NCBI GenBank assembly: GCA_027575765.1
Contig: JANBPT010000218.1
Location: 1-54,833 of the forward strand
Length of the DNA stretch: 54,833 bases
Origin: Tieghemiomyces parasiticus
Taxonomy: Eukaryota > Kickxellomycota > Dimargaritomycetes > Dimargaritales > Dimargaritaceae
Direction: 5' to 3'
Below the pieces are notes generated by a model, which had not been told where the DNA came from, made no database searches, and saw nothing but the letters and a program-made list of their open reading frames with translations. How positions within the stretch are numbered: position 1 is the stretch's first letter; every line of letters starts with the position of its first letter. A program made the translations under genes and the position numbers. Shown piece by piece: positions 10,983-21,250 of the stretch.

Positions 10983-13900
10983 CCACCCCCCCTTTTTTAT
11001 CAAGCCTAGTCGAAATTTAGAGTTAGCTTCAGTTGTGTGGACCTTCTCGATCGGCCTGACTATAGTTTTTGTATTATCTAATCAGGCTTGCCAACGCAGA
11101 CGGCGTGAACGTCCAATATTAAACGTGGCAATTCTGCTTGTATAGGGGCCCCCTGATTAAATCGGGATTATAGCTGACAACGGTGTGGGATGCCGCGTTC
11201 GTCATTATGCGCTGTCGGTTAAACTTTAAGCTGAATGAGGTAAACCATGTCACGTTAGAGTTGTAGACTAGTGCAGATTACTTAAACTGGGATAGATTAC
11301 TGCGATCTGGCCATGTAAGTGAGAGAAGCAGGAACAGGCGAACCCAATGCCTGCAGTTAGCGATAACCTCCTAGTCGACCACGTTGCATTCGAATGAACG
11401 TGTGGGGCTAGGAACCATTTCGATCACTGGATAACTTTCGGATGCTTCAGTCACGATGTCGCCTCAGGTAAGTCCCACTAAAGACTGTCGCTGGCCACCG
11501 GCCACGAACCCCAGCTAATCCGCTGAAGCCAGCGCAGGATGGCATAAACAGGCCTTATCGAGGGAGAGAGCGGGGAGGAAATAAGTGTCAGGTACCCCAA
11601 GAAAATGACAACACTTTTAATGTACCATGCTGGAGTGCTCCATAGTTAGAAACCAATCCTGTAAATGTGATATCGGGTTTCGCTAGAAAAGCGCCTATCT
11701 GATGGTTCTAGATGGTGCTAGCCGTGGAAGTAAATTTAGCGATCGATAGTGAGAGGTAATTATAAAAAAGGAAAAAGGTTTAAAATGTGTTGAATGTAGT
11801 AGTTGAGGTGGGGCTCTGCATGTGGGGGGGATGGGGATAATGGGCCGCAGCATATAGGGTGTTGGTATAATGTACACCAAGTAAGGGAAACAGATAGAAA
11901 ATGGTTGAACGTTCCAGTTAAGTAAAAGATGTAGGTTAATCAGTCATGGAATAAAACGCACGAGAGACTGGGGGGGGGGCAGACCGCGAGGATGCGGCGA
12001 CAGTAAATCAGGGAGGTTAGGATAAAGGGATAACGATGAAGTGATTATATTTGAATCTTCAGGGTGTATTCAAGCTATCATCCACGATGGTCGTCGGTTC
12101 GGGTCAAGGGCTACATAGACCTCGTTAAAAGAGTAAGCAGCGGAACTCATGATTAAGGTTGGAGAGCTGACCGGGCCAAAAAACAAACCATGCACTAAAT
12201 TTGCCAAGGAACAAAGCTGGTAAAGTTAAGGGTAAACAGCAGTAATCCAATGGGTCGTTCAAGGCCGACTAAGTGATCAGCCAACAAGGAATGAGCCTAG
12301 CGTTGCAGCTCAGGGGCTAGAAAAGTTGACGAAGCTTCGGCATGCGAATTGGCCAACCAAAGACTAGCCGAGACGCACGGATCGGGAGAGTAAGGTCGTC
12401 AAGAGAGGCGTTTAGAAACCTGCGTCGTTTCCTGCTACCGGAGTTGGTCCCTAGGAGTGTGGTGATAGTAAGTTGGAGTGAAGACTTGGTAGAGAACCAG
12501 GCAATGAGGTAACGATGCTTCTGAAGAACGAAAAGAAAATTATATACGCCAGAATCATCCTGGCCACCGCTAAGTCCGGAGCTACAGCATCCGTCCCGTA
12601 ATGTTGTACGACTATAACACAACCGTGACGCGTACGGTACGCTCAGATCATCCTTGACAGTGCTATCTAGTCGATTCGATCGCGTAATCATGATAGAACT
12701 GACACGTATAGCCCTTGCCAATCGCGAGTATACCGTGTTCATCATGTCCTCACTGCCAACCCCTGAATAAACCGCATTTTTCACTACCGTGTCTTGTCAG
12801 CAGCTGGACTGCTGTTGATGGGGGGAAATCGTCGCACATCTTCTTCCTCCCGTCAGAAGGCTCAACACCAGTTAATCTGAACCGATCATCATCGAGTGGT
12901 AGTCTATAGAAGCCTTACGGCCATAAATTAAGGAGAGGGTCAGGATAATAACGGAAACGGGGAAACACCATGGTTTACGAAGTGGCGAGGGAGGTTACGT
13001 ATGTTGATGTATTTTATTTTCCCAGCTGCTCCACTAAATGCATTGTTCTACATTTAAACTAGGCAAGTTCCCTCCAGCCGCGACTTTTCCAATTTGGCAG
13101 ATCCGTCCTGCCTTTATAATGTCTCGAACACTCCATGCCTAGAGATCAGACCCCATATACCTCGAGGAGGAAGGGACGTGTTGATCGCATTTACGCTAGG
13201 CTGGAGCAGCGTTTGATAATTTTCCGTGAATCCCTCAACTTTTTTACGCGAAGGTCGAGACTGAGCGGGATGTCAAAGTAGCGGATTAAGCGAGTGAGGA
13301 ACGGAGCGCGAAGGGTTTATGAGAAAAAGGGTGGGTGATGATTTCCTACCACACCACCTCCCCTTTCTTCGCACACTGAACGCAAACAGTTCAGAAGCTG
13401 ATCGACAGGATATCCGGAGCCGTGGATCCCTGAGGGGCTTAAGTAGCGAGGACGTATTGCAAGTATGCATCTAGAAACCTCGTGACTTCGTATAATCAGA
13501 ATCAAGGTGATCGGCCGCATAAATTGGGTAAAAAATCAAAAGAGGGATGGTGTTGTAATCGTAGTAGAGTAAGGGGGGGTTAAGAGGGCTAGGAAGGAAC
13601 GAATATCGTGCCTCTGGCCTCATCCCACATACACTCGTGTTTTTTAAAATGGGCTTGGGCCTGAAGAAAGGAAGCTGAGACGCATTCGCCGCTATACTAT
13701 ACTATCAGGGTTCCGCCATACCAGCCCTGGTTTTTTTTCTAGTGAGGCAGTGCGGCACGTCATTTCGGAGAATTTAGGCCACTGAATTATTTCGACTGGT
13801 TCTAGGGAATACAAGGGTATTTAGTCTAAGGCTCACTACAAAACAGTAGTGTGTTGGGTGGTACATATGAAGGGGTGTAAGTCGGTATGTGAAGGAAGTG

Positions 13901-14139
13901 GGGTCAAAAGTTATTTGGGTATGTGTAGGGATTGTACAGAGCGAACGAATGCAGAAAGGTAACAAAAAGGGTTCGAAAGGATAAAAGACACGGGTGGAGA
14001 TTTAGAGCTGGCACAAATTAGCCCATTGCAGGGTAAGAGAGAGAGGGGGGATCGAGGAGGTTAGAGAGCGTGAAAGAAAGGCACAAATAAAAAATTGCTC
14101 GGTTCGGTATACAGTTTCAACAGTCAATCCAGCTTGCCA
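10983..14139. other. 3.1 kb convergent intergenic region
   Basis: This lies between the 3' ends of the ATPase gene (+) and the SANT-like gene (-). It is AT-richer than the flanking genes and has homopolymer runs (ten G near 11970). The longest ORF, 12317-12784 (-), has no recognisable motif and a composition like random translation. I see no transposase fragments. Confidence 0.45.
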
Positions 14140-15894
14140 TTAGGGCCGTGGGGAAGCATCGGCCGACGGGACAGGGATAGGAGTGGTCGCCCGGGGTAGC
14201 GGGGAAGCCGAGGGGACAGGATTAGGAGTGGTCGACCGGGATAACGGAGAAACCGAGGGGACAGTGGCTGCCGAGATGGTATGCTCGCGGGAGAACTCCT
14301 TGAGGGTATCCAGCACCTGGCTCATGAACTGATCCTGTTGGCGTGTGAGGACTTGCAGGAAGGCCTGGTTTTTGGCCTGCTGTTCTTGCATGAAGTCGGT
14401 CATACGCAGAGTCTGAGCGTGCAGCAACCGGTCAACCTCCTGACTCGTGAATGTCTTGGCCGGGTGGGAGTGATAGCTGGGGGTCAGGTCGGTAGCGGCC
14501 TTTTGCGACCGGGCCTGCTCCTGGGCGGCCAATAGGAGGGTGGGCGACCGCGGGGAGGCGGTGAGGCTGGCTAGGGTGTCGAGCCCACAAGACCGGTTGC
14601 TAAACGCCGAGGAAGAAGCGGCAGAGACGGTGGATGAGAGGGCCGGGGTGCTGCCAGGGCTGGCCTCGGTTCTGCGGACGGGCTCCGGAGTGGCACGATA
14701 GATGGGCACCGAACCTTCACGAACAAACGAGCTGGCCGTCGCGAGGTAGGAACGTGTCGACAGCGTCGGAGTGGCCGTGGCGGAGCTGGGGCGGAGGGAC
14801 TCTGCAATCGATGCGAACGTAGCCAGGTCCGGGAGGCCCGTGCCGGGGGAGGTGCCCGTGGTCCAGTTGGCAGTGTTTCGGGCCTCCCCACTATTCTGCT
14901 GCTGTTGCTGGTAGCGGGGGTGGTCCGAGGACGAGGTTGTAGACTGGGGCGGGGTGGATTGGCCACGTGGGACGGTGTGGAACTTGGAGGCGTAGAGGGC
15001 GCCAAGCTTTGACGGAGCTGTGGTGTTCAACCGGCCGTCGAGGGATTGGATGGGCGGCAGGGTCACCGAGCTGTTGGACGGGCTGTGGTGCGACCGCGAC
15101 GATGGGATAAGGTAGGGCGCGCCGGCCGTACGGGCGTTACCGCCATTAGTGTGAAAAGCTGACTTGGACATTGCGACGCGCTGGTGGGCCGGGTTGCCGT
15201 AGTGGCCAGACCGGCCCGTGGAGGCGTAGTCGTGGGCCTCGTCGGTTTGTCCGAAGAGCTGGTTACGGCCGATGGGGCCGAGACTGGGGCTTAGTGATGC
15301 GTGGCGACGCACGGGTCCTGTCGACAGGCCCTGGCCCCCGCGGGCGGCACTAATGTGACTGGACAGACCCTCGTCCGACCCAAGCGGCATATCGAGTTCG
15401 TCGTCGGTAACCACTTCGGGGTCATTGCCAAATATGTCGTGGAGCTCATCAAAGAAAGCGCAGGCCTTACGGGCAGCCTCCATGGGGTCTGGGATGGGAT
15501 TGGTGGCTGAGTCGATAGAGAAACCCTGGGCCTTACGGAGGGCACGCTTGCGAGCGTAGGCCTTCATAACCTGGCGGGCACGTTGGTATTCGCGAATCAT
15601 GTATTCGAGCTTGTTGCGGATTTGTTTGGGGCGTTTGTTGGGTAGGATTTTCTCGGATAGCTCGCGGCAGCAGTTGGCCTTTAGACCGTTGGCGTAACGG
15701 CGACGGTTCTTATGCGGCCGCAGCCACCGGAGCATGACGAGGACCTCGTCCTCCTCCCAGCACTTGGGTGCGTTCGCCGGAGTCGGGCTGAGCGAGCGTG
15801 GCTGGTCGTCGAGCTCAATGTCCATGGTGGTTGCCTTGGTTTCCGGGGTGAACATGGCCTCGTGCGAGGGGGCAGGGTAGGCAACTTGAGACAT
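14140..15894 (-). CDS. SANT/Myb-like DNA-binding protein, probable transcription regulator
   Basis: A single-exon protein of 584 residues. Residues of about 45-125 form a tryptophan-containing, basic, helical domain (WEEDEVLVMLRWLR, then NKRPKQIRNKLEYMIREYQR, then KAYARKRALRK) that looks like a Myb/SANT-like or MADF-type DNA-binding fold. The middle is low-complexity Ser/Pro/Thr with a QQQQQ tract. Near 490-530 is a helical, Gln-rich segment (EVDRLLHAQTLRMTDFMQEQQ) that may form a coiled coil for self-association. The end carries Pro/Ser/Thr repeats. It is presumably nuclear; targets are unknown. The first Met, MSQVAYPAP, is used because a GC-rich reading frame begins there and the upstream DNA turns AT-rich with a strong TATA-like run. 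The domain family is inferred from residue pattern only. Confidence 0.75.
   Translation of the reverse strand: MSQVAYPAPSHEAMFTPETKATTMDIELDDQPRSLSPTPANAPKCWEEDEVLVMLRWLRPHKNRRRYANGLKANCCRELSEKILPNKRPKQIRNKLEYMIREYQRARQVMKAYARKRALRKAQGFSIDSATNPIPDPMEAARKACAFFDELHDIFGNDPEVVTDDELDMPLGSDEGLSSHISAARGGQGLSTGPVRRHASLSPSLGPIGRNQLFGQTDEAHDYASTGRSGHYGNPAHQRVAMSKSAFHTNGGNARTAGAPYLIPSSRSHHSPSNSSVTLPPIQSLDGRLNTTAPSKLGALYASKFHTVPRGQSTPPQSTTSSSDHPRYQQQQQNSGEARNTANWTTGTSPGTGLPDLATFASIAESLRPSSATATPTLSTRSYLATASSFVREGSVPIYRATPEPVRRTEASPGSTPALSSTVSAASSSAFSNRSCGLDTLASLTASPRSPTLLLAAQEQARSQKAATDLTPSYHSHPAKTFTSQEVDRLLHAQTLRMTDFMQEQQAKNQAFLQVLTRQQDQFMSQVLDTLKEFSREHTISAATVPSVSPLSRSTTPNPVPSASPLPRATTPIPVPSADASPRP
14161..14266. 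repeat. 45-bp tandem repeat inside the SANT-like gene, about 2.4 units
   Basis: The motif ACAGGGATAGGAGTGGTCG recurs with a period of 45 bases (ACAG at 14171, 14216 and 14261). On the coding strand each unit gives a 15-residue Pro/Ser/Thr segment of the form TTPxPVPSASPLxRx at the C-terminus of the protein. The period is a multiple of three, so copy-number change would keep the frame. Confidence 0.8.
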
Positions 15895-16071
15895 AGTGAG
15901 CTGGATAGAAAATGGAGGGCCAGGAAGAATTGAGGTATGGTATTACGATGCCGCAGAGTTTTCAGTTGTGATATTTTGCCAGTCGAAGTTCTAGGTATAA
16001 CCGCCGAGGGAAAGGGGGCAAGGTGAAGGGGGGTCGTAATACTGTGGAAACGAAGGGCCGAAAAACGTAAC

Positions 16072-16091
16072 TATATATAAATATATATATG
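16072..16091 (-). promoter_or_regulatory. Extended TATA-like run upstream of the SANT-like gene
   Basis: TATATATAAATATATATAT lies about 180 bases upstream of the SANT-like start codon in otherwise mixed sequence. A near-identical run sits at about the same distance upstream of VTC1 (53538-53556). Function is inferred from position only. Confidence 0.4.
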
Positions 16092-18507
16092 TGCAAGGCT
16101 AATATGGAAAGGAAACCACTGGGACATTTAAGCGCGGAAACAAAAGACCGGCCGATGAAACTGGTGTCGTAAAATACAAGTTAAAGTAGAGAGAAGATGG
16201 TGCAGATTTCGAGCGCGTATAAGACGAGTGAAAGGATGCGGGACGACATACGACGGAGTGATACTAGAACGCAATGGTGGCAGTGAAATAAAACAGTGGA
16301 TTCGATGCTCTAAAAAGGAGCGACAGAGATGGGGTATTTATACCGTGGCTGAGGTTCGAGAAAAAGGCCAAAGAGGGGGGAAGACAGGCAGTCGCCGTGT
16401 GGACGAGGGAATAAAGGGTCCAGCAAACGCGGTATTGAGAAGGCGAAAAAGAGGGTGGCATTGAGGGGCGCAGAGGGTTTACACATGGCTACAGGCCGGA
16501 GGAGAGAGCGACCACGGGAGGAACCTCGACCGACCAAGCGTACGGGGGGGGAAGAAAGAAGAGGGGGTGATTAGGATGTGCGGCTGGTCAATCAAGGTGC
16601 AGTGGCGAATGAGAGGACCCAAGGTCGGTCGGAGAGTGAAATGGGAGGTCTAGGCAAAAAAAGTGGGGTGGTGACCAATCGGTGGGTCTGGGTGCAAATA
16701 GAAGCGAGGGAAGGGAGGAGGACAGACACAGCGCGGGTTGGAAGCATCTAGGTGAGCAACAAAATGGTTGCGAAGTACGAATGACAGCTTCGTCAGAGTT
16801 GATCTTCGCAATTCATGCTAGGACCTCAGTTAGCCGAGTAGGTTACTCGCTGTTCTTTCCTCGTACGTCAGCCCCGCTCAAGATACTGACGGTTAGAGGC
16901 GGACGCCCAACCAGCGGGGCAGTGGCCCGCCTAAATAAGGGTTGACGGATAAGTCGGGGGGGGTATCCTGATATTTCGGCCGATAGAAACACCTATGGTC
17001 GACAGAGAAGGATACCATCAGACCGCGCCGGCCTGCTTACTCCGTATGACGGCTGGCAGTGGAGTGGCGGCGGGTCCGGCGGCTTTCGTTCGACTAGGAC
17101 CACTGACTTGTTGGCACGTTAAAGAGATATCGGTCGACCACATACGAGGAGGAGGGGGGCCCGGCTGGACTCGGGGCCCGCCGCATCTTTCATAAAAAGG
17201 CTAGAGGGCCACAATGGGGGGGGACTGACGACACTTGGGCCCAGCCAAACCAGTAGTACCGGAAAAAGATGGGCAGAGAGGAGGAGGGACGGCCAAAGCC
17301 CGACAAAGGCACGGAGGGCAAACGGTGGATCAGAATCAGCCCCTCCGTTCTCTCCCCGTTGTGTGCCCCGTGTGACGATTGGCTACTGAACGCAGAATAC
17401 GCGGCGGTTGGTGGGAGGAGGGGACGGCCGCTGTTCTAGGACGAAGAGAATGGACCGGCGGTTGGAAAGCGAAAAGTGTGCTTTAGACCAAGCGGCTATG
17501 GGAATGGCCAAGGCCCGAACTTCGCGGTATCCTCTGAATAACCAATGGGCAACGACTTGACCCTAGACGCTAACCACTCCCTCCCCTGGCTTAGCCTCCT
17601 AGGTATCATGCGCTCGTCAATATCTGCCGGGGAACTTGACGAGGTAGCCGGCCGACACAACAGACTTGAAGGACAGTCGAGACGCTCCAGCACATTTTCA
17701 GCCACACGAGACTACATGGTGGGAGGCAGAAAAGAGAGTGACAGCCCCTCATGGCACCAATTAGCAGAGATGCGGCACGGGTTGGTTATCCTCAGCACCG
17801 TAAGGACTGGGCCCAAAGGTGTTGTAAGATTATCCCTCTGAGGATTGCCTGGACGTGCCGACTAATTGATCCCTCTATCTTCATCTCTGCCTTTCCTAGC
17901 CCTCCCAAGTCTATTATCTGCTCCATCCAGACTAACCCTTTTTTCAGACCCTGACAATTGCTAGCCAGGCCTTTCTTGTTCGTCTGAGGCCGGTGAAGGG
18001 GTGTTAAGCTCCTCATTATCGGGCAGCAGGGTTCTAGTGAGGTGGGCCGATGACACCCAATCCGGGGCTGTTAGGGTAGTGTGGAAGACCCTGACCCGTT
18101 AGGAGTGATAGCCTATTTGGGGAGAGTGTGGCGAGGGGGGCATGCCGGGGAACCAAGGCTACTTTAGTGAGATGCAATGTATAGTCATCCGCTTCCACCC
18201 CTTTAACCGCCGGAGTCTGAATCCATCTACCACCCCTCAGCATTCAGGTGTGGTGTAGTCGGCCATAACAGTGCCACAGGCGCCACCTGTATTACCGTGA
18301 CCTATTGCCTGGTTGGTTAAGATTGGGGTAAGGCAAGGAATATCTCTGCATCAGCCGGTATCCGGATTAAAACGCAGAAAGGTAGAGAGCAACCATTGCA
18401 GACAGTGGAGGAGGTGAGGACGAGAAATACCCAAGGGTGGATGTCCGGTAGGTCACACGTACGAGGAAAAAAAACTCGATGTGAGTTGGTAGTAAATGGA
18501 GGTGTCC

Positions 18508-18529
18508 GGCCTGGTGAAAATACCAGGCC
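18508..18529. repeat. Short perfect hairpin
   Basis: GGCCTGGT, six bases (GAAAAT), then ACCAGGCC: an 8-bp perfect stem. It is isolated in the gene-free interval with no neighbouring ORF, so I cannot assign a role. Confidence 0.35.
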
Positions 18530-21250
18530 TCCCGAACCCTTACTCTAAACGGACCATAGTTTTAGCGTCGGATGTAAACTATCGACTCGGTATTTCAGTA
18601 GGACCATTGCTTACTCTCCCGATATATCCAATGGCCGATTAATTCTGATTCCAAACCATCGGCAACATTATATACATGCATACTAAGGTCACGCCCTAGA
18701 GAGCTAGTACTAAACATATATTGATGGGATGAGAGGCTCAGTGCCGGCATATCAACCAGTACAATTCATAATGGAAAAATTACGTGGCCTTCTTGGCCAT
18801 TACTACCAACTGGAGGACGACCGAGATAGGAGGCTCATTACACATGTGCACTGATGGCGAACCTACGGCAAATGATTGTCGGCAGAATAGCACATGTAAC
18901 GCCTGATTATGTTTTTTTTTCTATGCGCCATCATCTCTATTGTTTTTAGCTAATCTGTCATCACTTTTATAACTGAGCAGAGGAGTCCAGTGGCTTTCAA
19001 ACTCCGCTCAGCAACAGGTCGCCACGTTAGGTACATGTGCAACGGGTTTGTGGAACTCCCCCCCCACCCTCCCGCCCACCCTCATTCTACCGAGGTTCTA
19101 ACCGATCCTGGCGGAGGTAGGGGGGGGCGGCGTATTTTCCTCTATACCATTCTTGCGAGTCGATAAGCGCTGTGCCAGCTCTCCTTCGATCTACCTGCTC
19201 CGGCTGACCAACCAGTAGTACTGCCGCTTGTGCCACGCATGTCACTTCAAGTATCAAATGGCCGGCAAGAGATGAACAAGCCTCCAACCAAGCCAACCTC
19301 TCTCGACTTGACCATTGGTCAGCCGCCCATGACTGGGCGCAGGCGGGCAGCCTTACCGTCATTGTGAGGCTAGGGGCTTTGTCCGTTAGTTTGCTGGTCG
19401 GAAAAAAGTTGGCGAAACATAGAGTTCCCCTTCAGCTATGGGGATCATCTCTCTATCTGGTGCGTCCTCGTTGGGATCGCTTCACATGTTGTGTCCCCAG
19501 ACGGTTACACTATTTGGTATGCTTAGCTGACATCAGGCGCTGGACTTCGTTTCCTTCACCCCCCACTCCTTTTCCTCCACGGGGGGCACCTCAATAAACT
19601 GCACTCACCCGTTGTCTTCCGTCCTGTTGGATAGTCCAACTGAGACCTCATCAGTGAACCTGCCCCACTACCAAATAGACAATATTGCCCTCTAGCGGCC
19701 GAACACCGTTCTATCGAGTTCTATATAGGGCCAAGTTCAAACATGTGGTTTCATTAGGGGGTGTAGTCCGACGGATAAACTATTCAAGCCCGTTACATAG
19801 ACAGATTCAGAGCGCCCAATTTTGGTCCCCGGCCGTGACAGTTATGGGGGCAGTATGCTCGCCCTTATCCCTTGATGAGGAGGGGAAATCTGCGGAGTAG
19901 TCCCCAATGGCAATCTGTTGAGCGAGAAAACTCGCCAGACCATACAGCATGAAACTGCTGCTATCACCTCTCCAGTTACCTTCCAAGTTCCCCAACCGAG
20001 TGCGGAAGCCTTAGCTTGGTACCAACGTTGATATGCTTCAGGAACCCAAAACGAAGTGATAGAAAAAAGGGAAGGCAGTGGTGCATGCAACTACCACAAT
20101 AGCCTCGTGATTACCCATCGGGCGACGAACCAGCAGCCCCAAGCGGGTGGATCGACCTGCGCGGACCTAGTCGATTTTCCAGGTCGCCGACCAATAACCC
20201 GGTTGAGAAACGCCTTTCAAAGGATACAGGGACGATCGACGCGAGGGGCCATCCTAATCCGGTTTTTCTCTCCATCATCTAGAAGGCCTAGTAAGCGGGC
20301 TGGTAATGCCCATAATAAGGAGTGGGAGGGGGAGGCGAGTGCGGGTAACTGCCTGTTCCGACAGTTTGCCTTCGGCCGATGGCGGAGTTGATTGGCAGCC
20401 CCAGATGATGCGTGCGGCAGACGACGATTGTGTCTTGTGGTGAGAGATTTACTCGCAAAGGACGCTACTAATTTGACCGTGGCTAATTCGGGTCGGCCCT
20501 GAACGGTAAAGCAAACTAACAGTTGGAAAGTGGTTGGCGCACCGATTTGGGGAGTTACGGAGAGTGACGAAGGAAGGACCGAAGGGAAAGTGTAGTCGAT
20601 GCAATCTTCGCGTTCGGGCATGGGGCGGGCGCGGGGATTGTGCGTGTATCACAAGTCGTATCGCGCGGGTGTATGGGAGAGATCAACCAGCCCACCGCTG
20701 TTCCGCCGATGAATTATCCACAATGTGTCGTCAGGAATTATTTACTGTAGCCACCTTCCACTTACCAATGGCTCATTCGCCGCTACTCTACTAATAAAAA
20801 TTCGGATCGCTTGCCAACCACTACTTCGCAGAGGCTTGGAATCATTGACGGTCCATGGGCTCTCCCCCCCCCATTTTGAAGGGGTTTCCGGCCAATTAAC
20901 GGGTAACCGTGATGAGTTTATCACCATTTATCCTCCCACTCAAGACTTCGGCATCTACACTCCATTAGCGAAGCCGCTTGAATACCGATCAAATTGATGA
21001 ATGGGCGGCCGTCCAATGCCCGCAGGGATCAGTGTACTCCTGTCCGAGATAGCTAGATTCTGTGAACAAGTTATTTTCCCAATGACGTACCAGCCTACCT
21101 GGTATTGCCATGGCCCGTTCCCCTCCCCACAGCGGTGCTCGGTACCAGGAGAAATGCGAACCCTAACTGCGAGATTATCTTCTGCTCCCACCCACGTCGT
21201 TTACCCATTTCCATTCGATTGAATCTACGTTGGGCCTTTATCCGTTCACC

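Larger units (their letters stand above)
15895..21250. other. 5.4 kb gene-free interval
   Basis: I see no convincing exon. The part next to the SANT-like gene (15,895-17,200) is purine-rich on the plus strand, which is pyrimidine-rich on the coding strand of that gene, as in the other leaders here. The remainder holds only short ORFs without motifs, some T or A runs near 18470 and 18911, and one hairpin at 18508-18529. The last kilobase leads into the NR2C2AP-like gene. Confidence 0.4.

Noticed and set aside
12317..12784. A 155-codon ORF on the minus strand in the convergent gap
   Set aside because: Composition is like translated noncoding DNA, with no motif and no conserved pattern.
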